A stretch of 7,896 bases of DNA from Lachnospiraceae bacterium. GTDB lineage: Bacteria > Bacillota_A > Clostridia > Lachnospirales > Lachnospiraceae. Under the pieces are notes generated by a model. It searched no databases. It was given only the letters and a program-made list of their open reading frames with translations, and had not been told where the DNA came from. The stretch is from NCBI GenBank assembly GCA_017634255.1, contig JAGBNT010000062.1:1-7896 (forward strand). The letters are read 5' to 3'. A program made the position numbers and the translations under genes. Positions 1 through 7,097 of this stretch are shown piece after piece; position 1 is the first letter of the stretch, and the number at the start of each line of letters is the position of its first letter.

Positions 1-204
1 AAGCTTCCTAAGCTGCTTTTCTATCTGCTCAAGTATATCGTCATTGCCGCTGGCCACTATGGTTATCCTCGTAAACCTGGGGTCCGCCGTGGTTCCCGCG
101 GTAATGCTTTCGATATTGTAACCACGCCTTGAAAAGAGACCTGAGATACGACTCAAAACACCGGCGGTATTGTCTACTAAAAGCTGAAAAACTTTCTTAT
201 GCAT
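1..204 (-). CDS. ilvH: Acetolactate synthase small (regulatory) subunit, N-terminal 68 codons; 3' part cut by window edge
   Basis: This is the regulatory subunit of acetohydroxyacid synthase, which catalyses the first shared step of valine, leucine and isoleucine synthesis. The small subunit activates the large catalytic subunit and confers feedback inhibition by valine. The 68 visible residues form the N-terminal ACT domain. They match the family closely: a start like KKVFQLLVDNTAGVLSRI, then GLFSRRGYNIESIT, then a DPRFTRITI strand and a helix with LEQIEKQLRKL. N12, G15 and N30 correspond to the residues known to line the valine site in the E. coli protein (N11, G14, N29), so I infer that valine control is kept. 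The ATG at 204 is preceded by GGAGG (215-211) with good spacing; the nearby ATG at 217 is out of frame. The gene has its own likely promoter and no functional link to the upstream signalling genes. ilvN is an equally used name. Confidence 0.93.
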   Translation of the reverse strand, partial: MHKKVFQLLVDNTAGVLSRISGLFSRRGYNIESITAGTTADPRFTRITIVASGNDDILEQIEKQLRKL

Positions 205-210
205 AATTTT

Positions 211-215
211 CCTCC
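211..215 (-). promoter_or_regulatory. Ribosome binding site of the acetolactate synthase small subunit gene
   Basis: On the minus strand GGAGG lies six bases before the ATG at 204. It decides in favour of that start over the out-of-frame ATG at 217. Confidence 0.8.
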
Positions 216-230
216 ATGTCGGACCTGTCA

Positions 231-284
231 AAAAACAAGAAAAATAATAAACCTCTCCTGCTCGGCTTGTCAAACCGGAAGGAG
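231..284 (-). terminator. Possible intrinsic terminator of the signalling operon
   Basis: About 29 bases after the stop of the 7TM HD-GYP gene, the minus strand can form a hairpin (284-255): CTCCT pairs with AGGAG, and CCGG pairs with CGGG/TCGG-type bases across a small internal loop, with a nine-base loop. A T-rich tract follows (about 251-231, interrupted by a few other bases). The stem is imperfect and the T run is broken, so termination may be partial. The position, between a signalling operon and an unrelated biosynthetic gene, fits a terminator. The same bases also hold the likely ilvH promoter. Confidence 0.35.
244..273 (-). promoter_or_regulatory. Probable sigma-70/sigma-A promoter for ilvH
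   Basis: The minus strand shows a perfect TTGACA -35 box (273-268), an 18-base spacer and a TATTAT -10 box (249-244), one base away from TATAAT. Transcription would start near 237, giving a leader of about 33 bases with the GGAGG site inside it. The leader is too short for the T-box riboswitch or leader-peptide attenuator that often controls branched-chain amino acid genes in Firmicutes, so none is seen here. The promoter overlaps the hairpin at 255-284. The call rests on consensus match and position alone. Confidence 0.55.
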
Positions 285-312
285 ATAATCGCATCTTCAC
301 AAAATTTTAATC

Positions 313-2712
313 TTATGAGCTTATCCTTATATCCGTAATGGCAATCTGGTCTCCGGTAAGGGCAAAATAAACATCTCTTACCCCATCAGTCACAGTCGTT
401 GTATTCCTTACGGAAACGCCGAGATTTTCGGTGGTCGTGATCACCCTGTTGCCTCTTATCCTGAAGCTGACCTCACATTCCAGCCCCTTTTTGTTCTTTT
501 TCTTCCAGTATTCCCAGTCCCTGAAATCCTCCTTCTGCTCGGTGATAAGCTCATTTTCGGCTCTATCTTCGTCCGCCCCCTCCCGCTTTTCGCCGTCCAG
601 GCTAATAAGGGCGTACTCCCTGTAATCCGCACCGTATTCCTGACCGTCTTTTGAATAAAAAATGGAGATAAGCGGACAGTGCCATACAGCTCTGGCAGAG
701 GGCAGGCTCATCGTGTGAAACTCTATCTTCGTACCGTCCTTGATGGGAATGCCGCCGGTAGAGGCCGAACGGTAGCCGTCGATCTGAATATTCGGAAGGT
801 CTCCCTCCAGCCTGTTGATAAAGCTTACCTCCTCCGCGATCCTGGGAATGAAGTCCTCATTTATATCGTTTGCGGCGACATCTATCTTTACACGGCTTAT
901 TCTGGAATGTTCTCCGGTAAGCCCGAGATAAGCATATCTTGAGCTGTCGGGGAGGGCGACTATGACCTCAAAGGTCTGAACCGGGTTTTTAACCCTTATC
1001 AGCATGTGATCCCTATTCCTTACTGCCTGAATAAGGTATTTACAGCTCTTTTTTTCCGTCCCGGAGCTCTCTGTGGAAGCCGAGCTGTCTTCTATGATAT
1101 TTACGACCATATTCCGGGCAGCCGTATCTATGATATGGCCGTCGAGCCATATCTCCCCGTATTCAAGATAATTGTATTCCTCTATTGTCTTCTTCTCGTC
1201 ATGGACCGTCCTGTCGAGGGAATCGAAAAGTATGAGGGCGGGAATGCAGGCGTAATCGGTAAAATCCTCATTCTGAGCGTATCTGAAGCTTATCGAGGTC
1301 ATCTTTGAGGTGATATGTATTCCCTCCGAGACCACGCTCCTGTACTCATCGAAATATAGCTCACTGTTTTCGGATATCTGCCTTACCTCGCTGTCTTCCT
1401 TAAGATTATAGTTAGAATCCATATCTATGATATGGAGCATTACATTTACAAACAGCGGATCAAACCTTGTACCGGAGTCCTTTAAGAGCTCCTCTCTTAT
1501 CTGCTCCTGGGGCATGGGATCGCGGTAGCTCTTCTTCGCACTCATGATCTCATAGGCATTTGCGACAGCTATTATCCTGGCTATCTCCGGTATTCCCTCC
1601 CCCTTAAGCCCCTCGGGATATCCTGTACCGTCGAAGTTCTCATGATGGTAGGTCGCCCCAATGCGAAGGTAGGGTCTGTCATCTATGCTGGATAAGATCT
1701 GTCCCCCTATCACGGGATGGCGTTTTATCGCCTCAAATTCCTCCTCCGTCAGCTCCTCCCCCTTGCTCAGCAGGGCGTCCCTTATCCCTATCTTTCCGAC
1801 ATCGTGAAGGAGACCTGCAAAATAAGCCTCCTCACACTCCTTTTCGCTTTTCCCATAGATCTCAGCAATCTTTCGGGCGTAATCTGCAACCCTGACGGAA
1901 TGTCCTCTCGTAAATTCGTCCTTTGCATCTATCGCACTGACCAGAGCTCCCGAGACCCTCATTAAAAGCTGCTCCATGTCCTCCTGTTCTTTTTCAAAAA
2001 ATTCGTTAGCCATGGCATTGGCGGCTTCCGCTCTGTCTACCATATCCAGATGGGTAAAGATATAGATGGCGATACATAAGCCCACAACCGAAAGATTTAT
2101 AAAAGAAATTCCCTCTATGAACATCTGTGGTATGGAGGCAGCCAGGGGAACCACCGCAAAAAGAAGTAGGGCGGTAAAAAGCCTCCTTGAAAGACGCCTT
2201 CGAAACCTGATGATGGCAGAAAGCTGCAATATCTGTGCCGTTACCGGTACTATATAGCATATCCAAAAGCCGCCGCTTCTGTGATAGGTGTTCGTTTTAT
2301 CAAAGGTATAATAAAGACCTGTAAAGTGCGCGACAACGGTAAGGACAAGACCTAGCTTTAATAATATCTCAGCCGCCTTCAATACCCCGGGAACTTTTTT
2401 TAACTCCCCCTCGTTTAAATACATATCCGTAAGATACATATTTAAGCTAAGGACAAGCAGTATGGTTAAGATATAGAGCATAAAATTGCTTAACCTTATC
2501 ATTACATACCCGGTCGTGCCCGAAACACCGTTATAGATATATGTAAAACGGTCAAAGAAAAGCAAAAAAGCGGCACTTAGCTCTATAAATATAAGAATAC
2601 CCTTGCGCCTTAAGGATAAGGATCTCGTGATAGAGGCAAAAAGCGCTGTGATAAGGCAGGCTCCGCCGAGAATACACATCAGGTCCAGTTGGTTGTTACG
2701 TAAAAAATCCAT
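313..2712 (-). CDS. Seven-transmembrane HD-GYP protein with duplicated C-terminal module; last HD-GYP metal ligand replaced by Asn
   Basis: The 799-residue protein has about seven hydrophobic helices (near 11-29, 39-54, 70-92, 112-132, 149-170, 178-197, 203-221), a short charged helix, and an HD-GYP domain (about 250-430). HD-GYP domains usually hydrolyse cyclic-di-GMP in the cytoplasm. Visible motif residues are H271, H303-D304 (LLHDVGKIGI), H332, H356-H357 and the GYP signature in HHENFDGTGYP (364-366). The usual Asp of the AVADxYDA motif is Asn here (AVANAYE, N385, codon AAT at 1560-1558), so one metal ligand is missing and activity is doubtful. Residues 464-610 and 654-797 are two related beta-rich modules of unknown function, probably cytoplasmic. 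The start lies three bases after the kinase stop, with an AAAGGA site inside the end of the kinase gene, so translation is probably coupled. The membrane part resembles generic 7TM sensors; its ligand is unknown. Confidence 0.9.
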   Translation of the reverse strand: MDFLRNNQLDLMCILGGACLITALFASITRSLSLRRKGILIFIELSAAFLLFFDRFTYIYNGVSGTTGYVMIRLSNFMLYILTILLVLSLNMYLTDMYLNEGELKKVPGVLKAAEILLKLGLVLTVVAHFTGLYYTFDKTNTYHRSGGFWICYIVPVTAQILQLSAIIRFRRRLSRRLFTALLLFAVVPLAASIPQMFIEGISFINLSVVGLCIAIYIFTHLDMVDRAEAANAMANEFFEKEQEDMEQLLMRVSGALVSAIDAKDEFTRGHSVRVADYARKIAEIYGKSEKECEEAYFAGLLHDVGKIGIRDALLSKGEELTEEEFEAIKRHPVIGGQILSSIDDRPYLRIGATYHHENFDGTGYPEGLKGEGIPEIARIIAVANAYEIMSAKKSYRDPMPQEQIREELLKDSGTRFDPLFVNVMLHIIDMDSNYNLKEDSEVRQISENSELYFDEYRSVVSEGIHITSKMTSISFRYAQNEDFTDYACIPALILFDSLDRTVHDEKKTIEEYNYLEYGEIWLDGHIIDTAARNMVVNIIEDSSASTESSGTEKKSCKYLIQAVRNRDHMLIRVKNPVQTFEVIVALPDSSRYAYLGLTGEHSRISRVKIDVAANDINEDFIPRIAEEVSFINRLEGDLPNIQIDGYRSASTGGIPIKDGTKIEFHTMSLPSARAVWHCPLISIFYSKDGQEYGADYREYALISLDGEKREGADEDRAENELITEQKEDFRDWEYWKKKNKKGLECEVSFRIRGNRVITTTENLGVSVRNTTTVTDGVRDVYFALTGDQIAITDIRISS
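322..753 (-). repeat. C-terminal copy of an internally duplicated protein module (residues 654-797 of the 7TM HD-GYP protein)
   Basis: This segment encodes a module starting at GIPI, continuing through WHCPLISIFYS (C679), REYALISLDG (699-707) and ending in FALTGDQIAITDIRI. Its landmarks follow the same order and spacing as those of the preceding module at 883-1323. The similarity is visible at protein level only. I do not recognise a named fold; alternating hydrophobic strands suggest a beta-sandwich. Confidence 0.6.
883..1323 (-). repeat. N-terminal copy of the internally duplicated module (residues 464-610 of the 7TM HD-GYP protein)
   Basis: This copy starts at GIHI, has ACIPALILFDS (C489), LEYGEIWLDG (516-525) and ends in LGLTGEHSRISRVKI. 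These match the landmarks of the second copy: Cys-x(0-1)-Pro before a hydrophobic strand, an EY...LDG strand about 25-30 residues on, and a closing LTG[ED] strand. The two copies are about 147 and 144 residues long. Confidence 0.6.
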
Positions 2713-2715
2713 ATA

Positions 2716-5700
2716 TTAAAGTCCTTTTATCAGCGCTTCCATGCCGTCCCAGTCAAAGGTTTTAAGCATTTTCCCAAGCTTGTTGAACCTCTCTTCGTCC
2801 TCCCCAGGAAGCCTGTAGGAGCTCATCTGCTCCAGTATCATCTCCACGGAATCGTAGTCCATCTGGGGTATGACCTCCTTTAAAGCCTCATAGGCATCCT
2901 TAAGCTCTGCTTCATCCACACTCTCAAGCGCTGAAGTGTCTTGTTTTTTCTCCAGCCTGGAGAGCCTGTCCTTATAGGCATAGTAGTCGTTAAGGAGCTT
3001 TTGGGTATTCGCATCTATAAACTCGATATCCTCATTATTGCCGGCGTCCTCGAGCTCCTGACAGAGCTTCGATAGAGCCTCCGCTCCGATTATCCTCGCC
3101 GAGCTTTTTAAGGAATGGACCTTTACCGTATAGAGCTTTATATCTCCGCCCTCATAGGCATTTTCAATGATCTTTGCGTTCCCCTCAAGAGTGTCATAGA
3201 ACATGTTCAGGGACTCTATAAACGAGGATACTCCGCCGGAGTTTTTAATTCCCTCCGGAACAGAAACCCCTTCTACCTCTTCCACCCACTTAAGCTCTTC
3301 GGGAAGCTCCTCGGGCTCCTCCGGCAGGCTTGCGATATCCGCCTCACCGGGCTTCATCATTATTTCCTCGGGCAGATGCTTCATTATGGTTTTTTCCAGA
3401 GTCAGGCTGTCTACCGGCTTGGACAGATACCCGTCAAAGCCCTTGGACTTATAGAACTCATCCCCTCCGGCGGTAGAATTGGCTGTAAGGGCATATACCG
3501 GCAGCTCCGGATAGTTCTCCCTTATCCTTGCCACTGTTTCTATCCCGTCCATTCCCGGCATCATATGATCCAGCAGGACGAGATTAAAGGTGGAAAATTT
3601 AAGCTTTTCCAGACAGTCCGGTCCGCTTGAGGCTGTGGTCACAAATATCCTCGTAGCCTTGAGCAGCCCCTTTATAACGTTTAAGTTCATGGGATTGTCG
3701 TCTACAACGAGCACATCGGCGTCGGGCGCTATGAACTGCGGCACATAGGGACCCTTAAGCTCTTCGTCCGCCACCTCTTCAAATTTTCCAATGAGCTCAT
3801 CTCCGACCGTGCGCTGCTTTACGGTGAGTATAAATTCCGAGCCCTCGCCGTAGACGCTCTCACACCAGAGCTTCCCCCCGAGAAGCTCCGCAAATCTGCG
3901 GGAAATATCCAGACCGAGCCCGGTTCCCTGAATGGAGCTGTTCTTTTCCTCGTCGAGCCTTTCATAAGCCGTGAAAAGCTTATCCATATCCTCAGCCTTT
4001 ACGCCTATTCCGCTGTCCTTAACGGAGAACCTCAAGCCACAGCTATCATCCTCGAGAGCCTCTAAACTCACAGAGAAGACAACTCCCCCCTCCTGGGTGT
4101 ATTTAACCGCATTAGTCAGCAGGTTTAAGACTATCTGCTTGATCTTTCCGGCATCTCCATAGAGCCTTGCGGGCAGCTTTTCATCCACCTTGACCTCAAA
4201 GGAAAGATCCTTTTCGGAGCTACGGACCCTTATCATCGATATAACGGCACGCAGCTGATCCACTGTACTATATTCCTGCTCAACGAGGTGCATCTTTCCG
4301 GATTCTATCTTGGACATATCCAGCAGATCATTTATGAGACCCAGAAGGGATTCGGTGGCATATCTGATATCCTCGGCATAGCCCGTCACCGACCTGAAAT
4401 ATCCTTTGGGTACATCGGTGGCGTCCTCCCTTAGGATCATCTCGTCCATTCCCATTATTGTATTTATAGGGGTCCTTATCTCGTTGGACATATTGGCAAG
4501 GAAGCGGGATTTTGCGCTGTTTGCCCTCTCTGCCTCGTCCCTTGCCTGCCGTATCTCATTATACTGCCGCCTTACGATGGTTCCCGTCATTACGCGCCAG
4601 ACTATAAAACCTGCGACAGCCGCCAGTAAGATCAAAAAGATGAATCTTACGGCAGGGAGCTCCGAAAGCTTCGGCTGCTTAACGATCTTAAATACCTCAT
4701 CCTGCATCACCTCCCCGGTACCCGTATTCATTATCTGGATATGGAGCTTGTAATCTCCGTAATCGAGCCCGGTGTATTCAAGAGGGGTCAGGTTGCTGAG
4801 CTCCGCAGTGATACCCGCGTCCTTTGTGCCCTCTAAAAATACATGAACCGTAGGATTGGACAGAGTAAAGTCAAGAATTGCCGGGCTTATCTGCAGACGT
4901 CCCGTATCCGCCGGGATAGTATAGGTGCCCGAGCTGTCCGGAAGGATGGCTTCATCGTTAAACATGAAGGAGCGTATACCCGTCATTATCCTGGAACGCT
5001 GGTCGAAGTAATGATTTATGTTAACCATACTGACACCATTTCGGCAGGAAATAAAGAGATTTCCGTTTTCATCCAGCTCGCTAAAGGAATTACTCGTAGC
5101 GGATCCCGTAAGACCGTTGGCGACAGTATAGAGCCTGTAATCTGTGACATTATCCTCTATCATCTCCTGAGCGTTAAGCACATATATCCCGTAGGATGAG
5201 ATTATCCACACGTTGTCTCCCTCTCCGTAATATATGTCGAAATTATTGTTGTAGGGGAAGGTGGAAACATTGGTGATAATGCCGTTTCTCATGTATTGTA
5301 TGGAGTTGGAGGTTATTATCCAGTAAAGCTTCCTCGCCTCATCCCATTTTATCCTTAAAATTACGTCGCTGGTAAGCCCGTCGTCTCTTCCAAGCTTGGA
5401 TATCCTGTCTCCGTCCGCAACATATATCCCGTCCCCGTCGGTACCTATGTAGATTATCCCGTTGTCCCCCTCCTCCACGGTAAGGAAGGCGGTATTTGTC
5501 ACTATGTCGGAAGCCCCTATCGTCCTTACGACCTTTCCGTCCTTTATAACCGAAAGCCCGTCTCTTGTTCCTGTTAATATGGAGCCGTCCTTCGCAATCG
5601 TGGTGCAGCGGACAAAATCACTGGTAAGTCCCTGTTCCTGTGTATAATTCGTCTGTTTTTCATCGGAGGTATAGCAGATTAGCCCGTGACCATTATTGTA

Positions 5701-7038
5701 GGTCGATATCCATAAATTATCGTTCCCGTCCTTTTCGATACAGCGTATCCTGGTCCCGTCCAGGGATTTGGTGAGGGCATTTTCCACTGACTTATTATTT
5801 TCATCGACTATGCGAAGTCCGGTATCGGTTCCTATATACAAAAGAGAATCCCTTAAACAGGTGGTATTTACCACCTCCTCCGGAAGCCCCGCCTCCTCGG
5901 TGATGTGTTTGAAATTATTTGCCACTACCTTCATGACACCCTGTCTGGTGGAGGCAAACCAGAGATTCCCCTGATAATCCTCCGTCATCATGTAAATGGC
6001 GTTATTCATGGGAAGGTTATCCAGGACCTTATATTTCATATCTTCATCTAAATACCCTATGACCTCTTCGGAGCATATCCATATCCTTTCGCAGGCATAG
6101 CTGATCCAGTATATCCCGTTTGCTGGAGCTACAGGTATGGCAGTAAGCCCACTTACGTTTTCTCCGAAATCCCCGTAGTAGACTACATCCTTGTCCGTTC
6201 CATAATAGATCTTCCCCTCATTTAAGGGGTCGGCAAATATAGTCAATATGCCGCTCATTCCCAGCTCCTCGGCTGTATAATAGCCGGTGACGCTGCCGTT
6301 CTTTATGGAAAACACGCTGCTTTCATTGGTAAAGCCGTATATGGTCCCGTCCGCACCCCTTGTAAGTCTTTCTATGTTCTTTGCATCCAGCCTGTCATCC
6401 AAAAAAAGATCGACCTTGAGGTCTTCGTCCACAAAGCAGATACCGTTGGTGGAGCCTATATAGATGCGTCCGTCCTCCGCCTCAGCTATACTTCTTATGG
6501 ATGAGGAGGGCAGGCCATCGAGGTATGTAAGATGGACGCTTTCGCTGCCATCTATCATGACTACGCCGTTATCATTGGTCCCCACCCAGATACGCCCAAG
6601 GCTGTCCTCAAAGATGACTCTTCCGCTGGTAAGTCCCCCCGACGAATCCAGCCTTTCGAAAGTGGTTCCGTCATAGCGTATTATCCCGCTATAGCCCCCT
6701 ATCCAGAGATAGCCGTCCGTCGAGCCCAATATCCAGTTGGCGTCAGAGGTAGGCAGACCGTTTGTGGCATCATAGATCCTGGCGATATAGCCCACTCCCT
6801 CAAGCTGTCCGGAAGCTGCGTAGCCCCCGCCGATTTTTTCGCTGCTCTCCGCACTACTGCCGTCGCTCCCCTTTATTTCACCCTCCGCACTGCTGTCAGC
6901 ACGCCTCTTTGTTTCACCCTCCGCTTCCCTGTCGGCGGCAAATATATTAAAACTGGCACCGGCGAAAAAAACAGTGGCAAAAACAAACGCAAACAATAAG
7001 GCCAAAAATTTTTTCTTAAGATTGAAGTTACCTGTCAT
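2716..7038 (-). CDS. Hybrid sensor protein: Reg_prop propellers, Y_Y_Y, HisKA with Asn in place of the phospho-His, HATPase, receiver, Hpt
   Basis: This 1440-residue membrane protein has the sensor half of a hybrid two-component system. Residues 1-35 are a signal peptide or anchor (KKK then a hydrophobic stretch), and 36-80 a Ser/Glu-rich linker. Residues 86-690 hold about fourteen propeller blades with the DGxlWiGT..Gl pattern, probably two seven-blade propellers, followed by a Y_Y_Y domain (about 728-787) and a membrane helix (797-817). A coiled linker leads to HisKA (845-915), HATPase (955-1077; N976, DSGIG at 1008-1012, GTGLGL at 1038-1043), a receiver (1107-1222; D1113, D1114, D1157, T1185, K1207) and Hpt (about 1265-1362; H1308 in HSLKS). 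The H-box reads MSNEIRTP, so the phosphoacceptor His is Asn852 (codon AAC, 4485-4483); normal autophosphorylation is not expected. No DNA-binding domain is present, unlike Bacteroides relatives. The ATG at 7038 has an in-frame TAA just before it. The ligand is unknown; relatives often sense glycans. Confidence 0.93.
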   Translation of the reverse strand: MTGNFNLKKKFLALLFAFVFATVFFAGASFNIFAADREAEGETKRRADSSAEGEIKGSDGSSAESSEKIGGGYAASGQLEGVGYIARIYDATNGLPTSDANWILGSTDGYLWIGGYSGIIRYDGTTFERLDSSGGLTSGRVIFEDSLGRIWVGTNDNGVVMIDGSESVHLTYLDGLPSSSIRSIAEAEDGRIYIGSTNGICFVDEDLKVDLFLDDRLDAKNIERLTRGADGTIYGFTNESSVFSIKNGSVTGYYTAEELGMSGILTIFADPLNEGKIYYGTDKDVVYYGDFGENVSGLTAIPVAPANGIYWISYACERIWICSEEVIGYLDEDMKYKVLDNLPMNNAIYMMTEDYQGNLWFASTRQGVMKVVANNFKHITEEAGLPEEVVNTTCLRDSLLYIGTDTGLRIVDENNKSVENALTKSLDGTRIRCIEKDGNDNLWISTYNNGHGLICYTSDEKQTNYTQEQGLTSDFVRCTTIAKDGSILTGTRDGLSVIKDGKVVRTIGASDIVTNTAFLTVEEGDNGIIYIGTDGDGIYVADGDRISKLGRDDGLTSDVILRIKWDEARKLYWIITSNSIQYMRNGIITNVSTFPYNNNFDIYYGEGDNVWIISSYGIYVLNAQEMIEDNVTDYRLYTVANGLTGSATSNSFSELDENGNLFISCRNGVSMVNINHYFDQRSRIMTGIRSFMFNDEAILPDSSGTYTIPADTGRLQISPAILDFTLSNPTVHVFLEGTKDAGITAELSNLTPLEYTGLDYGDYKLHIQIMNTGTGEVMQDEVFKIVKQPKLSELPAVRFIFLILLAAVAGFIVWRVMTGTIVRRQYNEIRQARDEAERANSAKSRFLANMSNEIRTPINTIMGMDEMILREDATDVPKGYFRSVTGYAEDIRYATESLLGLINDLLDMSKIESGKMHLVEQEYSTVDQLRAVISMIRVRSSEKDLSFEVKVDEKLPARLYGDAGKIKQIVLNLLTNAVKYTQEGGVVFSVSLEALEDDSCGLRFSVKDSGIGVKAEDMDKLFTAYERLDEEKNSSIQGTGLGLDISRRFAELLGGKLWCESVYGEGSEFILTVKQRTVGDELIGKFEEVADEELKGPYVPQFIAPDADVLVVDDNPMNLNVIKGLLKATRIFVTTASSGPDCLEKLKFSTFNLVLLDHMMPGMDGIETVARIRENYPELPVYALTANSTAGGDEFYKSKGFDGYLSKPVDSLTLEKTIMKHLPEEIMMKPGEADIASLPEEPEELPEELKWVEEVEGVSVPEGIKNSGGVSSFIESLNMFYDTLEGNAKIIENAYEGGDIKLYTVKVHSLKSSARIIGAEALSKLCQELEDAGNNEDIEFIDANTQKLLNDYYAYKDRLSRLEKKQDTSALESVDEAELKDAYEALKEVIPQMDYDSVEMILEQMSSYRLPGEDEERFNKLGKMLKTFDWDGMEALIKGL
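4969..6783 (-). other. Fourteen-blade two-component propeller (Reg_prop) sensor region
   Basis: The encoded residues (about 86-690) repeat a unit of roughly 40-45 residues: an acidic-Gly turn, an aromatic-rich strand (LWIGG, IWVGT, IYIGS, LWFAS, LYIGT, LWIST, IYIGT and others), then G[IVL] and a strand ending in DG/DE. I count fourteen such strands, near residues 103, 142, 184, 225, 265, 310, 350, 393, 433, 479, 519, 561, 602 and 650. This matches the two-propeller sensors known from hybrid two-component systems, where the ligand binds outside the cell membrane. Blades 4-6 and 12-13 are more degenerate. Confidence 0.75.
6848..6919 (-). repeat. Two tandem 36-bp repeats in the linker after the signal peptide
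   Basis: Two adjacent 36-base units (6848-6883 and 6884-6919) match at 28 of 36 positions and keep the reading frame. They encode EGETKRRADSSA and EGEIKGSDGSSA. The next bases (6920-6937) look like half of a third, degenerate copy. The units form a hydrophilic Ser/Glu-rich spacer between the signal peptide and the first propeller blade; the length of such a spacer could vary between strains. Confidence 0.7.
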
Positions 7039-7050
7039 TTATATAAAAAA

Positions 7051-7055
7051 CCTCC
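7051..7055 (-). promoter_or_regulatory. Ribosome binding site of the hybrid sensor gene, with wide spacing
   Basis: GGAGG on the minus strand is twelve bases from the ATG at 7038, longer than the usual five to nine. No closer site and no better start are visible: TAA directly precedes the ATG in frame, and the next residues form the signal peptide. An A/T-rich stretch fills the gap. A small hairpin (7058-7076) stands just upstream of the site. Confidence 0.6.
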
Positions 7056-7097
7056 AATCGCCCTTTTCAAGAGCAATATCCTATGACTTTCCGTAAA

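Noticed and set aside
1..6. HindIII site AAGCTT exactly at the window start
   Set aside because: It could hint at a cloned fragment, but several other AAGCTT sites lie inside the window and the other end is not one. Probably chance.
226..231. A second TTGACA box on the minus strand before ilvH
   Set aside because: A -10 box at proper spacing would fall on the ATG itself, so it could only drive a transcript lacking the clear GGAGG site. The box at 268-273 fits better.
3115..3630. Open frame of 171 codons on the plus strand
   Set aside because: It is antisense to the receiver and Hpt coding region of the hybrid sensor, with no family features.
4969..6783. Many short similar stretches across the propeller region, suggestive of DNA repeats
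   Set aside because: The similarity is at protein level between beta-propeller blades. The DNA has diverged, and there is no direct-repeat/spacer pattern of a CRISPR array.
6532..6999. Plus-strand open frames of 155 and 62 codons opposite the signal peptide and linker
   Set aside because: The open frames come from the repeat-rich, stop-poor antisense of the linker. The His/Arg/Pro-rich or low-complexity products look unlike real proteins.
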